Source of the DNA: Biomaibacter acetigenes | GTDB taxonomy: Bacteria > Bacillota > Thermosediminibacteria > Thermosediminibacterales > Tepidanaerobacteraceae | Direction: 5' to 3' | DNA: 64,000 nt | Assembly (NCBI RefSeq): GCF_003691585.1 | Contig: NZ_CP033169.1 | Location: 2,790,001-2,854,000 of the forward strand | Part shown: one piece after another, positions 53,304 to 63,991 of the stretch | Layout of the letters: every line of letters starts with the position of its first letter | Numbering within the stretch: the stretch's first letter is position 1 | Program-made: the position numbers and the translations under genes | Notes under the pieces: model-generated | What the model was told of the DNA's origin: nothing | What the model saw: the letters and a program-made list of their open reading frames with translations, nothing else | The model's database searches: none

Positions 53304-54329
53304 ATGGATATGTTTTTACCCAAAAGGGCTTTATTTGAGAGGGAGGCACTGGATTATGCCGTAGGACAGCAGGTTTATTATAAAATGCAGCAGCTCGGAG
53401 TGGAAACATTATTTATCGGTTCTCACAACAGGGTGACGGGAATACCCGGTAAGACCCCCCAGGAAGCATTTTTCGAATCCAAGAGGACTCTGGTGGTGGG
53501 AGTTCGCAGGAGCCTTGATTTTCAGACCTGCAAACCTTCAGCCCATTATCAGCTCCCATTGGTAACCGGGTGTATGGGAGAATGTGAATACTGTTATCTG
53601 AATACCACCCTTGGAAAAAAACCATATATAAGAGTCTATGTAAATATAGATCAAATCCTGGAAAGAGCCCAAGAATATATTTCCAGGAGAAAACCGGAGG
53701 TTACCATTTTCGAAGGAGCCGCCACGTCGGACCCTCTTCCGGTGGAGCCTTATACCGGAGCATTAAAAAAGGCCATTGAGTTTTTCGGGTCAACCCGGAA
53801 TGGGCTATTCCGGTTTGTCACCAAATTCACCAATGTCGAATCCCTGCTGGACGCCGCGCACTGCGGTAGGACCACAATCCGCTTCAGCATTAACAACCAG
53901 TTTATAATAAAAAATTTTGAACACAGGACCCCTTCCGCCCAGGAGCGTATTTCAGCCGCTGCAAAAGTCGCCGGAGCCGGCTATCCTCTGGGTTTTATTA
54001 TAGGTCCCATTTTTCACTACCCGGGCTGGAGACAGGACTACGAAGAAATGCTTGAAAGGCTTGGCACAGAATTAAATGCCGCGGCGGGCTGTTCCGTAAG
54101 CTTTGAACTTATCACCCACAGGTTTACCCGCCGGGCAAAAACAAACATACTGGAGGTGTTTCCCCGCACCAAACTGCCCATGGATGAAAAACAGAGAGTT
54201 TTTAAATACGGTCAGTTCGGTTACGGAAAATATATATATCCAAAGGAAAAAATGGATGAAATGAAGAATTTCTTCGACGAAAAAATCCGTGAAATTTTCC
54301 CTAAAAGTAAGATACTGTACTTTGTATAA
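53304..54329 (+). CDS. splB: spore photoproduct lyase
   Basis: The ATG at 53304 has GAGGTG seven bases upstream; 341 residues. The radical SAM cluster motif is CMGECEYC, the CxxxCxxC form, preceded by the family's PLVTGC. GAATSDPLPVEPYTGAL, FRFVTKFTNVESLLDAAH and STRFSINN-like TIRFSINNQF follow, as does SVSFELITHRFT. The enzyme reverses the thymine dimer of spores on germination. It converges with metH, two bases apart. Confidence 0.93.
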   Translation: MDMFLPKRALFEREALDYAVGQQVYYKMQQLGVETLFIGSHNRVTGIPGKTPQEAFFESKRTLVVGVRRSLDFQTCKPSAHYQLPLVTGCMGECEYCYLNTTLGKKPYIRVYVNIDQILERAQEYISRRKPEVTIFEGAATSDPLPVEPYTGALKKAIEFFGSTRNGLFRFVTKFTNVESLLDAAHCGRTTIRFSINNQFIIKNFEHRTPSAQERISAAAKVAGAGYPLGFIIGPIFHYPGWRQDYEEMLERLGTELNAAAGCSVSFELITHRFTRRAKTNILEVFPRTKLPMDEKQRVFKYGQFGYGKYIYPKEKMDEMKNFFDEKIREIFPKSKILYFV

Positions 54330-54331
54330 TT

Positions 54332-56839
54332 TTAAGCCTGTTCTCCGCCGTACACTCTTTCGGCCACTTTTACACCCTCCAGGGCATCTTTTGCGTAAAA
54401 GTCCGCACCTATTTTATCGGCCAGGGTCTGGGTCAAAACCGCGCCACCGACCACCACACTGCAGCCGGGATCAAGTTTTTTTATCTCCAGAATGGTATGT
54501 TCCATGGCAGGTATGCTGGTGGTCATAAGGGCGCTGAGTCCTACAAGCCTGATTCCCGGATTTTTCCTTAATTCTACGGTAATTTTTTCAGGGGCCACAT
54601 CTTTTCCAAGGTCAATGACTTCAAAGCCGTAATTTTCCATGATTACCTTCACTATATTTTTACCTATATCATGAATGTCTCCCTTAACCGTTGCCAGAAC
54701 AACTTTTCCTCTGGCCTTCTTTTGACTTGCCGGGAAGCGTTCCTTTAGTAATTTAAAAACTTCCTGGGCGGCTTCGGCCGACTGAATCAGCTGTGGAAGA
54801 AAATATTCTCCAAGCTCATATTTTTCCCCCACTTCTTTCAGAGCGGGAATTATAATTTCGTCCACGATGTTCATGGGGCTTGCCCCGGCATTGAGCAAAT
54901 CCTTTAAAATATGGTCCACCGCATTCCTCTTGCCTTCAAGGATACAATCATGCAGTCTATGGCTCATATCCATTACCGTTCCGGCGCCGTCTTTAATGTT
55001 ATCCTTTTCGTCTTTTGCCGTAAATTTTATTTTTTCTTTCTTGCTCTGCTCCTTATCTCTGTCTCCGTAATAAGCAATGAAATCCGCAGCATTTTTATCC
55101 CTGCCCGTTAGCACACCGGCGGCCCTGATAATTTCCCATACCTCCGGGTCCATAGGGTTTACAATGGGAAGGTCCAGACCCGCTCCCAGGGCCATAGACA
55201 GATATGCGCTATTCAGGGAAGACCTGTGAGGCAACCCGAAAGAAACATTGCTAATCCCCAGGGTGGTAAGACATCCCAGCTCCTCCTTCACCATGCGCAG
55301 CGCCTTTACCGCCTCCAACACATAATCCTGCTGGGCACCGGCGGTGAGGACAAGGCAGTCCACCACTACATCCTGCTGGCAGATACCGTATTCTCCGGCA
55401 CGTTCTACAATCCTTTTTGCTATTTTAAACCTTTCTTCTGCCTTTTGAGGTATTCCCCTTTCATCCATGGTAAGGGCTATGACGGCGGCTCCGTATTTTC
55501 GTACGATGGGAAGCAGCCTCTCCATTCTTTTTTCGCTGCCATTCACGGAATTTACCAGGGCCCTGCCGGCATACACCTTCAAGCCTTCTTCCAGCACATC
55601 CACCCTGGCGCTGTCAAGACACAGGGGTAAATCCACCACCGTCTGAAGTTGTAGTACAGCTTGCCTCATGAGAGTACGCTCATCTATTCCGGGAGCCCCG
55701 ATGTTTACATCCAGGATATGGGCGCCTGTCTTCTGCTCATCTAAAGCCTTTTCTATTACGCTGTTTAATGACCCCCGCTTTAACTCTTCGATCATGGCCT
55801 TCTTGCCGGTGGGATTTATTCTTTCACCTATGATTTTTACAGGCTCTCCCGGTGAAACAAAGACAGTCTTCTTATCCGAACAGAGAGCCATCCGGGGTAA
55901 ATTTAATGTTAGGGAGCCATCCGATTCATCCGAAGGCAGGAGAACCGGATGGCTCGCCAATACTTTGGGTCTTGCCCCGGACAATGCTTTCTTCAGCAGC
56001 CTTATATGCTCCGGCGTGGTGCCGCAGCAGCCCCCGATGGCGCTTGCGCCTATTTTGGCAAGTTTCTCACAGTAACCGGCAAAGTCTTGAGGAGACAGGC
56101 GGTATACCGTCCTACCGTCTATCAGTTCGGGAATTCCGGCATTGGGCTGTACAATTAGGGGAACATTAAATCTTGCCATTTCCGACAGGATGTTTGCCAT
56201 TTTGTCAGGGCCCAGAGAACAGTTAACGCCCACTATATCCGCTCCCAGAGATAAAAGGACCACAAGGGCTGTAGTGGGGTCAGTGCCCATCAGAGTCCTT
56301 CCGGATTCTTCAAAGGTCATAGTGGCCACTACGGGTATTGAAGTAAGTTCTCTTGCGGCAATTAACGCGGCCCGGGCTTCCTGAAGCTGGCTCATGGTCT
56401 CAATCACGATAAGGTCCGGCCCTGCTTCCAGGGCGCTTTCCATCTGCTCCCGGAAGGTATTACGGGCTTCTTCAAAGCTCAAATTACCGTGAGGTTCCAT
56501 CAGCATTCCCGTAGGGCCAACGGAAAGAGCTACCAGAGCACGGCCGCCGGAAGCCTTTTTTGCAATTTCCACAGCCCTGAAATTCAATTCCCTTACCTTA
56601 TCCGAAAGCCCGAAGTTCCGCAGTTTTACGCCGTTGGCCCCGAAGGTATTGGTTTCGATGACTTCAGCCCCTGCTTCAATGTACGCTTTATGTATTTCTT
56701 CCACCGCTTCATGACGATTAATATTCCAGCTCTCCGGACATTCGCCAGGCAAAAGGCCCCTTCTTATAAGCTCGGTGCCCATAGCACCATCGAAGATGAG
56801 GACACGTTTTTTTAATATTTCTTTTATAGTTTGTTGCAC
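54332..56839 (-). CDS. metH: cobalamin-dependent methionine synthase lacking the reactivation domain
   Basis: An 835-residue protein with a GTG start after GGGGGA. Domains: homocysteine-binding barrel ~1-310 (LIFDGAMGTELIRRGLLPGE, IGGCCGTTPEHI with zinc Cys), methyltetrahydrofolate/pterin barrel ~330-590 (IGERINPTGKKAMIEELKRG), B12 cap ~640-710 and B12 domain ~715-835 with KGDIHDIGKNIVKVIM, the DxHxxG motif. E. coli MetH has ~1,227 residues and a C-terminal AdoMet reactivation domain; that part is absent here, so a separate reactivase is needed or the enzyme works at low potential. Last gene of the met operon. Confidence 0.93.
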   Translation of the reverse strand: MQQTIKEILKKRVLIFDGAMGTELIRRGLLPGECPESWNINRHEAVEEIHKAYIEAGAEVIETNTFGANGVKLRNFGLSDKVRELNFRAVEIAKKASGGRALVALSVGPTGMLMEPHGNLSFEEARNTFREQMESALEAGPDLIVIETMSQLQEARAALIAARELTSIPVVATMTFEESGRTLMGTDPTTALVVLLSLGADIVGVNCSLGPDKMANILSEMARFNVPLIVQPNAGIPELIDGRTVYRLSPQDFAGYCEKLAKIGASAIGGCCGTTPEHIRLLKKALSGARPKVLASHPVLLPSDESDGSLTLNLPRMALCSDKKTVFVSPGEPVKIIGERINPTGKKAMIEELKRGSLNSVIEKALDEQKTGAHILDVNIGAPGIDERTLMRQAVLQLQTVVDLPLCLDSARVDVLEEGLKVYAGRALVNSVNGSEKRMERLLPIVRKYGAAVIALTMDERGIPQKAEERFKIAKRIVERAGEYGICQQDVVVDCLVLTAGAQQDYVLEAVKALRMVKEELGCLTTLGISNVSFGLPHRSSLNSAYLSMALGAGLDLPIVNPMDPEVWEIIRAAGVLTGRDKNAADFIAYYGDRDKEQSKKEKIKFTAKDEKDNIKDGAGTVMDMSHRLHDCILEGKRNAVDHILKDLLNAGASPMNIVDEIIIPALKEVGEKYELGEYFLPQLIQSAEAAQEVFKLLKERFPASQKKARGKVVLATVKGDIHDIGKNIVKVIMENYGFEVIDLGKDVAPEKITVELRKNPGIRLVGLSALMTTSIPAMEHTILEIKKLDPGCSVVVGGAVLTQTLADKIGADFYAKDALEGVKVAERVYGGEQA

Positions 56840-56918
56840 TATAAATCCCCCATTTTAATCAAATCTTGAACAAATTACAAATAAAACAGAGGCTATTGGT
56901 TCAATATGACAGCTGCCA

Positions 56919-57821
56919 TCACAACGTTCCTGATGCGTCATGGACTTTTTTTGCGGGCAACCTCAGACCTTTAATTATCTGAACAGCAGCTTCAATATCG
57001 CCGAGGGGCATCAGGTGGACCCCGCAGCCTCTTTCCCTGATTTCTTCGGCCAGCTCCCAGGATATTTCCATACCTTCCCGGCGCCCTCTCTTCATCCTGT
57101 CTATTATTTTCAGGGGAATATTAACCCCCTCTACGCGGCTGTTGAAATTTATGGCCATGCGCTGGCTCTTCAGCGGCATTATCCCCACGAGTATCGGTAC
57201 ATCCAATAATAATGCCTTTTCAAGAAATCTGTCCAGAACATCCATGTCATAAACCGGTTGTGTCTGTATAAAATTCGCTCCGGAAAGAACTTTTTCCTCC
57301 AATTTTTTTATTTCTCCATCGAGACTTTCCGCAGCAGGATTTGCCGCGGTACCTATGAAAAACTCGGTGGAACCTTTAAGGGTATTATTTGCCAGGTCCT
57401 TGCCATTATTCAGAGTATCTATGATCTTGATAAGCCCTTTAGAGTCCACCTCGAAAATCCCTGCAGCACCGGGATGGTCACCTTTAGCCGGTGCATCTCC
57501 CGTCACCGCAAAGATGTTTTTAATACCCAAAGCCCAGGCCCCCAAAAGTTCCGATTGAATACCGATGATATTCCTATCCCTGCAGGCCATATGGGGTATG
57601 GTTTCTATACCTAAAGTCTCCTGGATGATGTGGGCCAGCGGTATAGAACCCATCCTCATATTGGCCATGGGATTATCGCATATATTTACGGCGTCCACTA
57701 TATCCTTTAATTCTCTAATATCCTGAAGTATTTGATTTAAATACGTCCCCTTGGGCGAGCTTATTTCCACCGTAACGGTAAACTGTCCACCCTTCAATTT
57801 GCTCTTAAAGTTATTATACAT
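56919..57821 (-). CDS. metF: methylenetetrahydrofolate reductase
   Basis: The ATG at 57821 is chosen since TAGGAGT lies just before it, with a nearby alternative ATG at 57830. The ~300-residue TIM-barrel flavoprotein has FTVTVEISSPKGTYLNQIL with the active-site Glu, VNICDNPMANMRMGSI, HMACRDRN and IFAVTGDAPAKGDHPG, and SGANFIQTQPVYD. It gives 5-methyltetrahydrofolate for MetH, encoded next. In acetogen-like anaerobes it may also serve the methyl branch of CO2 fixation. Confidence 0.92.
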   Translation of the reverse strand: MYNNFKSKLKGGQFTVTVEISSPKGTYLNQILQDIRELKDIVDAVNICDNPMANMRMGSIPLAHIIQETLGIETIPHMACRDRNIIGIQSELLGAWALGIKNIFAVTGDAPAKGDHPGAAGIFEVDSKGLIKIIDTLNNGKDLANNTLKGSTEFFIGTAANPAAESLDGEIKKLEEKVLSGANFIQTQPVYDMDVLDRFLEKALLLDVPILVGIMPLKSQRMAINFNSRVEGVNIPLKIIDRMKRGRREGMEISWELAEEIRERGCGVHLMPLGDIEAAVQIIKGLRLPAKKVHDASGTL

Positions 57822-57878
57822 ATCTCTCATACTCCTATAATTTAGTATTGTAATACCATGCAAAAATGCCATTGAAAT

Positions 57879-59027
57879 TTATATATTGTTCCGGAAACTC
57901 TGGTTGTAGTCGGAGAAATTTCGCCCGCTGTCAAGGATTTCTTCCGTCCCCTCCAGAAATTCCTTCACTATAGGCGAAAGCTGGTCGAAATCTATCAAAA
58001 AAGCGTCATGGCCCTGACAGGATTTTATTTCTTTATATTCCCCGTATCCTCCGGCGGTATTTAGCCTCCTGATGAAATTCCTCATATCGTCGGGGAAATA
58101 CAGCATATCCGTATCAATACCGATCATCAGCACCCGGGACCTTATGCGCCGGATGGTTCTTTCCAGTGAACCGTAAGGTTTTGAGATATCATGTTCATTC
58201 ATGGCTCTTACAAGATAAAGATATGTGTTGGCATCAAAGCGCCTCACGAAGGATTCCCCGTGATGATCTAAATAGCTTTCCACCTGGAAAAGTCCTGTGT
58301 CCGGATTTATCGCCCGGTCAAACCGCCGCTTGAAAAGCTCATCACTCTTATATGTTATGGTGCCTATCATCCTGGCCAGGGAAAGGCCTTTTGCAGGCTG
58401 GCCGTATTCAAGGTAATCCCCATCTCTCCATTCCGGGTCGTTTTCTATGGCCTTTATGCCCAGGTAATTAAAGGCTATGGCCAGCGGGGAAAGTTTATGG
58501 GTGGTGGCAATGGGCACCACCGCTTCCACGAAATCCGGGAAGGTAACAGCCCACTCCAGGGCCTGCATGCCTCCCATGGAACCGCCGATGGCCAGCTTTA
58601 ATTTTTTAACCCCCAGATGGTCCAGCAGCACCTTCTGAAGCCGCACCATATCCCTGATGTTTATGGAGGGAAAGCTAATACCATAAGGCTTACCGATGGC
58701 GGGGTTCAGGGAGGTGGGACCGGTAGTGCCCCTGCACCCTCCCAGAACATTGGAACATATGACATAAAATTTTTCGGTGTCCAGGGCTCTGCCCGGACCT
58801 ATCATGGGGTCCCACCAGCCGGGTTTTGCGTCCTGGGGGGTGTAAAACCCCGCTGCGTGGGCATCCCCGCTTAATGCATGCAGTACCAGGATGGCATTAT
58901 CTTTATCTTCGTTCAGGCTCCCGTAAGTCTCGTAAGCCACCTGAACCTCATCAAAGGTATAACCGCTTTCGGTGGTAAAAGCTATCTCATCCCTGGTAAA
59001 GGAAAAGAACCTTTCTTTTACTATCAT
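57879..59027 (-). CDS. metX: homoserine O-acetyltransferase
   Basis: A 382-residue alpha/beta hydrolase-fold enzyme starting after GAAGGAGG. ILVLHALSGDAHAAG, the nucleophile elbow AIGGSMGGMQALEW (Ser), the Asp in LMIGIDTDMLYFP and the His in SCQGHDAFLID complete the triad. It acetylates homoserine from acetyl-CoA. The next step is MetY, encoded just upstream, with direct sulfide uptake. Confidence 0.94.
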   Translation of the reverse strand: MIVKERFFSFTRDEIAFTTESGYTFDEVQVAYETYGSLNEDKDNAILVLHALSGDAHAAGFYTPQDAKPGWWDPMIGPGRALDTEKFYVICSNVLGGCRGTTGPTSLNPAIGKPYGISFPSINIRDMVRLQKVLLDHLGVKKLKLAIGGSMGGMQALEWAVTFPDFVEAVVPIATTHKLSPLAIAFNYLGIKAIENDPEWRDGDYLEYGQPAKGLSLARMIGTITYKSDELFKRRFDRAINPDTGLFQVESYLDHHGESFVRRFDANTYLYLVRAMNEHDISKPYGSLERTIRRIRSRVLMIGIDTDMLYFPDDMRNFIRRLNTAGGYGEYKEIKSCQGHDAFLIDFDQLSPIVKEFLEGTEEILDSGRNFSDYNQSFRNNI

Positions 59028-59046
59028 CGGTATCCCTCCTTCCTGA

Positions 59047-60540
<1,494 letters not shown>

Positions 60541-60580
60541 TTATATTGGAATCAATTATACTTTAGGACGGCTCTTTTTG

Positions 60581-60808
60581 TCAATACTTTTTAAAAAATA
60601 GTTTATATCCTTTCGGCAATATCGGATCGGCAAGCCAGGAACCGCGCTCCGGAAACTCTTGCAGGGATTTTGCCGCCTCTACGACATCCATCCTTAGCTT
60701 GTCGGCAGCCCGGGTGCTGACCTGCGCTAAAAAGCGGGCATGCTGCAAAAGCATTTCTCCCGCTCTTTCAGAGATAATAACATGATATCTTTTATCCACG
60801 CTGCTCAT
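60581..60808 (-). pseudogene. RelE/ParE-type toxin, C-terminally truncated
   Basis: An ATG at 60808 with AAGGAG upstream begins SSVDKRYHVIISERAGEML, then LQEFPERGSWLADPILPKGY, typical of ParE/StbE toxins, but ends LFFKKY where intact members continue with ~20 more residues of beta strands (usually a YLIIYxI strand). The missing strands carry part of the fold, so the toxin is probably inactive. Confidence 0.6.
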
Positions 60809-60985
60809 CGACAATCTCCTTAATGGTTTTCTTCATCATTTCATCCACTTCTCCGATTTCATCCACACCGATGACCGCATTGGCTCCGAGATTGGCCGCT
60901 CTTTCCTCCATTTCTTTTAATGCTTCTTCCCTTGCTTCATTAAATCGCTTTATAAAAAAACCATATGATGTATCGATAAAATATT
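60792..60985 (-). pseudogene. antitoxin-like remnant joined to a YbjQ-like piece
   Basis: A minus-strand open stretch without a start reads NEAREEALKEMEERAANLGA and NAVIGV, the end of YbjQ/UPF0145-type domains, and then DEIGEVDEMMKKTIKEIVDE, which looks like an antitoxin C-terminus. It ends in a TAA that overlaps the toxin gene start, as in type II toxin-antitoxin pairs. The join suggests a deletion. Confidence 0.4.
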
Positions 60986-61043
60986 TTTTAATATTGCATA
61001 ATACAATTATTTTATATTACAATAATTGCAGGAGGCAATTCAT

Positions 61044-61490
61044 ATGAAAGAATTAGACAAAGTAAAACAATTGCGTGAGTCTATCCGGCAAATTGAAAGG
61101 AGGCTTGGTTTGCTAGAGGAAGGTGAATTTTCTTGCTGCGGAATAACCCTCGCCCAGTGTCATGCACTGGTTGAAATCGGACGGGCAAAGAGTATCTCTT
61201 TAATTGAGCTTTCGGAATTGTTGAACCTCGATAGCAGTACAATGAGCCGCACAGTTAATAATCTTGTAAGTAATGGACTGGCGGAGCGTGAACTTGATCC
61301 GAAAGACAGGCGATATGTAAACATAAAACTCTCCGAAAGTGGCGTCAAGATTTTTAAAGGTATTGAGGAAAGTTTGAACTTGTATTACCGGAAAATATTT
61401 GAATCGATCCCTGTCGATAAAAGAGAACAGGTGTTGGAAAGCTTACAGATTTTATTAAATGCCATAAAGGCAAATGAATGCTGTAAATGA
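61044..61490 (+). CDS. MarR-family transcriptional regulator
   Basis: The ATG at 61044 follows GGAGG; 148 residues. The winged helix is clear: LIELSELLNLDSSTMSRTVN, NLVSNGLAERELDPKDRRYV and NIKLSESG. A Cys pair in FSCCGITLAQCHAL and another in the final NECCK could bind a soft metal or arsenite. An arsM remnant follows 18 bases later, so an arsenic-responsive role is plausible but inferred. Confidence 0.82.
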   Translation: MKELDKVKQLRESIRQIERRLGLLEEGEFSCCGITLAQCHALVEIGRAKSISLIELSELLNLDSSTMSRTVNNLVSNGLAERELDPKDRRYVNIKLSESGVKIFKGIEESLNLYYRKIFESIPVDKREQVLESLQILLNAIKANECCK

Positions 61491-61507
61491 AGAAAGGAGA
61501 ATCGTCG

Positions 61508-61946
61508 ATGGATTTTGATGTAAAATCAACAGTAAAAAAAACACTATGGAAAAATAGCATATCATGTGCTTCAAAAATCCGAAGAAAAAGGCAAGTTGCT
61601 GCTCCTATACTTCCTCTTCCTGCTGTAATGGTGATATGGCAGAGATATCGAGGGTTATATCGAACATATCCCCCTGCCCGACAGTACAGTGGATGTTATT
61701 ATTTCCAATTGTGTCATTAACCTGTCGGAAGACAAAGAGAAAACATTATCCGAAGCGTTCGGGGTTTTAAAACCAGGTGGAAGACTGGCCATAGCAGATA
61801 TTGTTTCTATAAAGCCGATTCCTGAGCATATAAGAAAACGCGCGGAAATGTGGTGCGGCTGCCTTGGCGGCGCTTTAGGAATCGAAGAATACAGGAGTAT
61901 TTTAGAAAAAGTCGGCTTTAAAAACATAGAAATTAAACCAACGTAG
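61508..61946 (+). pseudogene. arsM: arsenite methyltransferase (ArsM) with large internal deletion
   Basis: GAAAGGAG precedes an ATG at 61508. Pieces in different frames read YGKIAYHVLQKSEEK and CCSYTSSSCCNGDMAE (the ArsM N-terminus), then PLPDSTVDVIISNCVINLSE, DKEKTLSEAFGVLKPGGRLA and CGCLGGALGIEEYRSILEKV (the second half). The SAM-binding motif I and about 100 residues between are missing, and at least two frameshifts occur. It cannot methylate arsenic. An IS element lies immediately downstream. Confidence 0.75.
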
Positions 61947-61977
61947 ATGTTTACTTTTATTGTTTTTGTGTTATAAT
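61922..61977 (+). repeat. left copy of 56-bp direct repeat flanking IS
   Basis: Identical base for base to 63936-63991. It contains the last codons of the arsM remnant and a TTATAAT element. Interpreted as a long target-site duplication. Confidence 0.85.
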
Positions 61978-62004
61978 CTCACATTTGACAGTTGAAGAAA
62001 AGAA

Positions 62005-62048
62005 GAAGCTTGGGAACCCTTAAAGATAGAGAGACCCAAGCTTTTGTT
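62005..62048 (-). terminator. hairpin at left end of IS
   Basis: AAGCTTGGG pairs with CCCAAGCTT; on the minus strand it follows the transposase stop and precedes CTTCTTTTC. Confidence 0.6.
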
Positions 62049-62074
62049 TTCTCATTAAAAAGTGAGTAATGTAT

Positions 62075-63787
62075 TTATGATTTTGTACATTTTAAAATTT
62101 TTTTCATCTGGCTTGTACTGACAATCTGATAATCCGTATGGAAACCAAATGCTTCGTGTATATCATCTGTAAAGTCTGTTCTTGTGTAAGCAGGTATGTA
62201 ACCCTCACCTTTTACTTCCAAGAAATTCATATCTCTTAATCCATTAATGATTTCATAACATGTATATTTTCCGTTCAGCTTCTTTTCAAGGAGTCTATAG
62301 ATGACTAAGGAAATGAAGCAGGTCGTAAAATGAGCCATTATTCTATCATCCCGGCTTAAGTATACCGGTCTAGCTTTAAATTCGCTTTTCATAATCCGGA
62401 AGCACTCTTCGATTTCCCATCGCCTTCTATTCACATTGATGATTGAAGAAGCATCATCTTCAAGATTTGTACACACAGCATAGAAACCGTCAAATAGCGC
62501 TTCTTTAGAAATGAGTTCGGTGTTGATGCGGTATATTTCATGTTCGGCAACCTCTCCTTCAGCAGTGCAGTGGCTTTTTTCTATGAATCTTTTGTAATCA
62601 TTGGGGTTGCATCTTTCTATTTTTCCAGGGTTGGAATCAATTGCTTTTTGTGCCCGTTCTATCTGGGAGTTTCGGATATTTCTCTGATAATCACGATATT
62701 TAATAGAGTAGGTAACAATGAGTTTCTGTTCTAACCCGTTTTCCTTTATCCAGCGTTCTTTATAGAACACCTTGTCCCTATCTTTGTTTTCGTCTAGTTC
62801 AGCAATGTTGTAGGTTCTACCGTTATCAGCCAGAGACCAGCCCTTTGGGTCAAGGGCCCATTCCCTCAGGTGTGCTTTCAGCTTTTTGATGGACTGTGTT
62901 GTAATAAATGCCCGTTCGCCTTTATTATTGAATTTCCTGTTGCTATCAGATGCCAGGCCTGCATCAGTACATACAATAAACCTGGAAAGATTAAAGTCGG
63001 ATAGAATTTTTTCCTCCAGAGGCTTTAAAGTCAACTGCTCATTGATATTCCCTTTGTTAATGACAAAAGCAAGAGGGACACCATCTCCGTCCATAAACAA
63101 CCCCATCTGTACGATAGGATTTGGTCTATGTTCTTTTGAAACACCATATTGTTTCAATCCCTCTTCCTGTTCGATTTCAAAGAAGTAATTCGTGCAGTCG
63201 TAATACAGCACACCTGTATTCCTCTTGGAAATTCTCAGACTGTTTTTGTACAGGTAAGACTGTATCAAATCAGCCTCCTTGGCAATGACCTCAAGGGCCC
63301 TGTATATATGCTGGAGTTCAAAATCAGGTTGCTCGATAAATTTTGTGGAAAGTTGAAAGGTTGCAAGTTTTGAAGAGGGATAGATGATTCTTGCATAAAG
63401 AAGTCTTGAAAGTACCGAGTCCAGGTTGAACGTGAATTTGTATTTCAAAGATATTTCTTTGCAAAGCTTATTGAGTTTAAGTTCATGGTATATCTTTTGA
63501 AGAAAAAGATAACCGCCGTTGAAAGAGTGCTGCTCACCCTTTGCAATTACCTTGGATGGGGAGTACTTGACGATGATCTCCCGGTTTTCCTCCTTTTCTT
63601 TTTGGTTAAGCTCTTCTATATATTTTTTCGCCCATTCAATGGGATCCTGTCCACCAAGTTTCTCTTTAAGTTCAGCATAAGTACCGAGCTTTTCAACCAC
63701 CTTTGTAGAACGTCTTCCGTTTTCGTATATAGATTTTGTTATGTACAGGGATGCGGCATTCTTTGATCTTGATACGCATAATCTCAT
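62075..63787 (-). CDS. IS1634-family transposase
   Basis: The ATG at 63787 (after GGGAGG) gives 570 residues starting RLCVSRSKNAASLYITKSIY. A DDE core is visible: first Asp in GVLYYDCTNYFF, second in FIVCTDAGLASDS, and the Glu in RRRWEIEECFRIMKSEFKA, the YREK-like motif of IS4-related families. The frame is complete, so the element may be active. Confidence 0.88.
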   Translation of the reverse strand: MRLCVSRSKNAASLYITKSIYENGRRSTKVVEKLGTYAELKEKLGGQDPIEWAKKYIEELNQKEKEENREIIVKYSPSKVIAKGEQHSFNGGYLFLQKIYHELKLNKLCKEISLKYKFTFNLDSVLSRLLYARIIYPSSKLATFQLSTKFIEQPDFELQHIYRALEVIAKEADLIQSYLYKNSLRISKRNTGVLYYDCTNYFFEIEQEEGLKQYGVSKEHRPNPIVQMGLFMDGDGVPLAFVINKGNINEQLTLKPLEEKILSDFNLSRFIVCTDAGLASDSNRKFNNKGERAFITTQSIKKLKAHLREWALDPKGWSLADNGRTYNIAELDENKDRDKVFYKERWIKENGLEQKLIVTYSIKYRDYQRNIRNSQIERAQKAIDSNPGKIERCNPNDYKRFIEKSHCTAEGEVAEHEIYRINTELISKEALFDGFYAVCTNLEDDASSIINVNRRRWEIEECFRIMKSEFKARPVYLSRDDRIMAHFTTCFISLVIYRLLEKKLNGKYTCYEIINGLRDMNFLEVKGEGYIPAYTRTDFTDDIHEAFGFHTDYQIVSTSQMKKILKCTKS

Positions 63788-63935
63788 AGTGAAATACCTC
63801 CCATCCCTTTTATTGTAACACATTTCGCAAAATTACGCAATATTTCCATGGCTAAATTTGACTTTTTTTAATAAAAAAAGCCCTGTTTTCAAGGCTTTTA
63901 ACGATTTCGATACTTATTCAACTGTCAAAGACCCG

Positions 63936-63991
63936 AAACATAGAAATTAAACCAACGTAGATGTTTACTTTTATTGTTTTTGTGTTATAAT
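63936..63991 (+). repeat. right copy of 56-bp direct repeat flanking IS
   Basis: Identical to 61922-61977; the sequence then diverges into AAAGATAAG at the window end. Confidence 0.85.

Larger units (their letters stand above)
61978..63935 (-). mobile_element. IS1634-type insertion sequence, about 1.96 kb
   Basis: One transposase frame lies between imperfect terminal inverted repeats: TTTGACAGTTGAA (61984-61996) and its complement at 63917-63929, each six bases inside the ends defined by the flanking 56-bp direct repeats. Hairpins at 62005-62045 and 63868-63900 lie inside the ends and probably stop outside transcription. The element looks intact. Confidence 0.85.
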
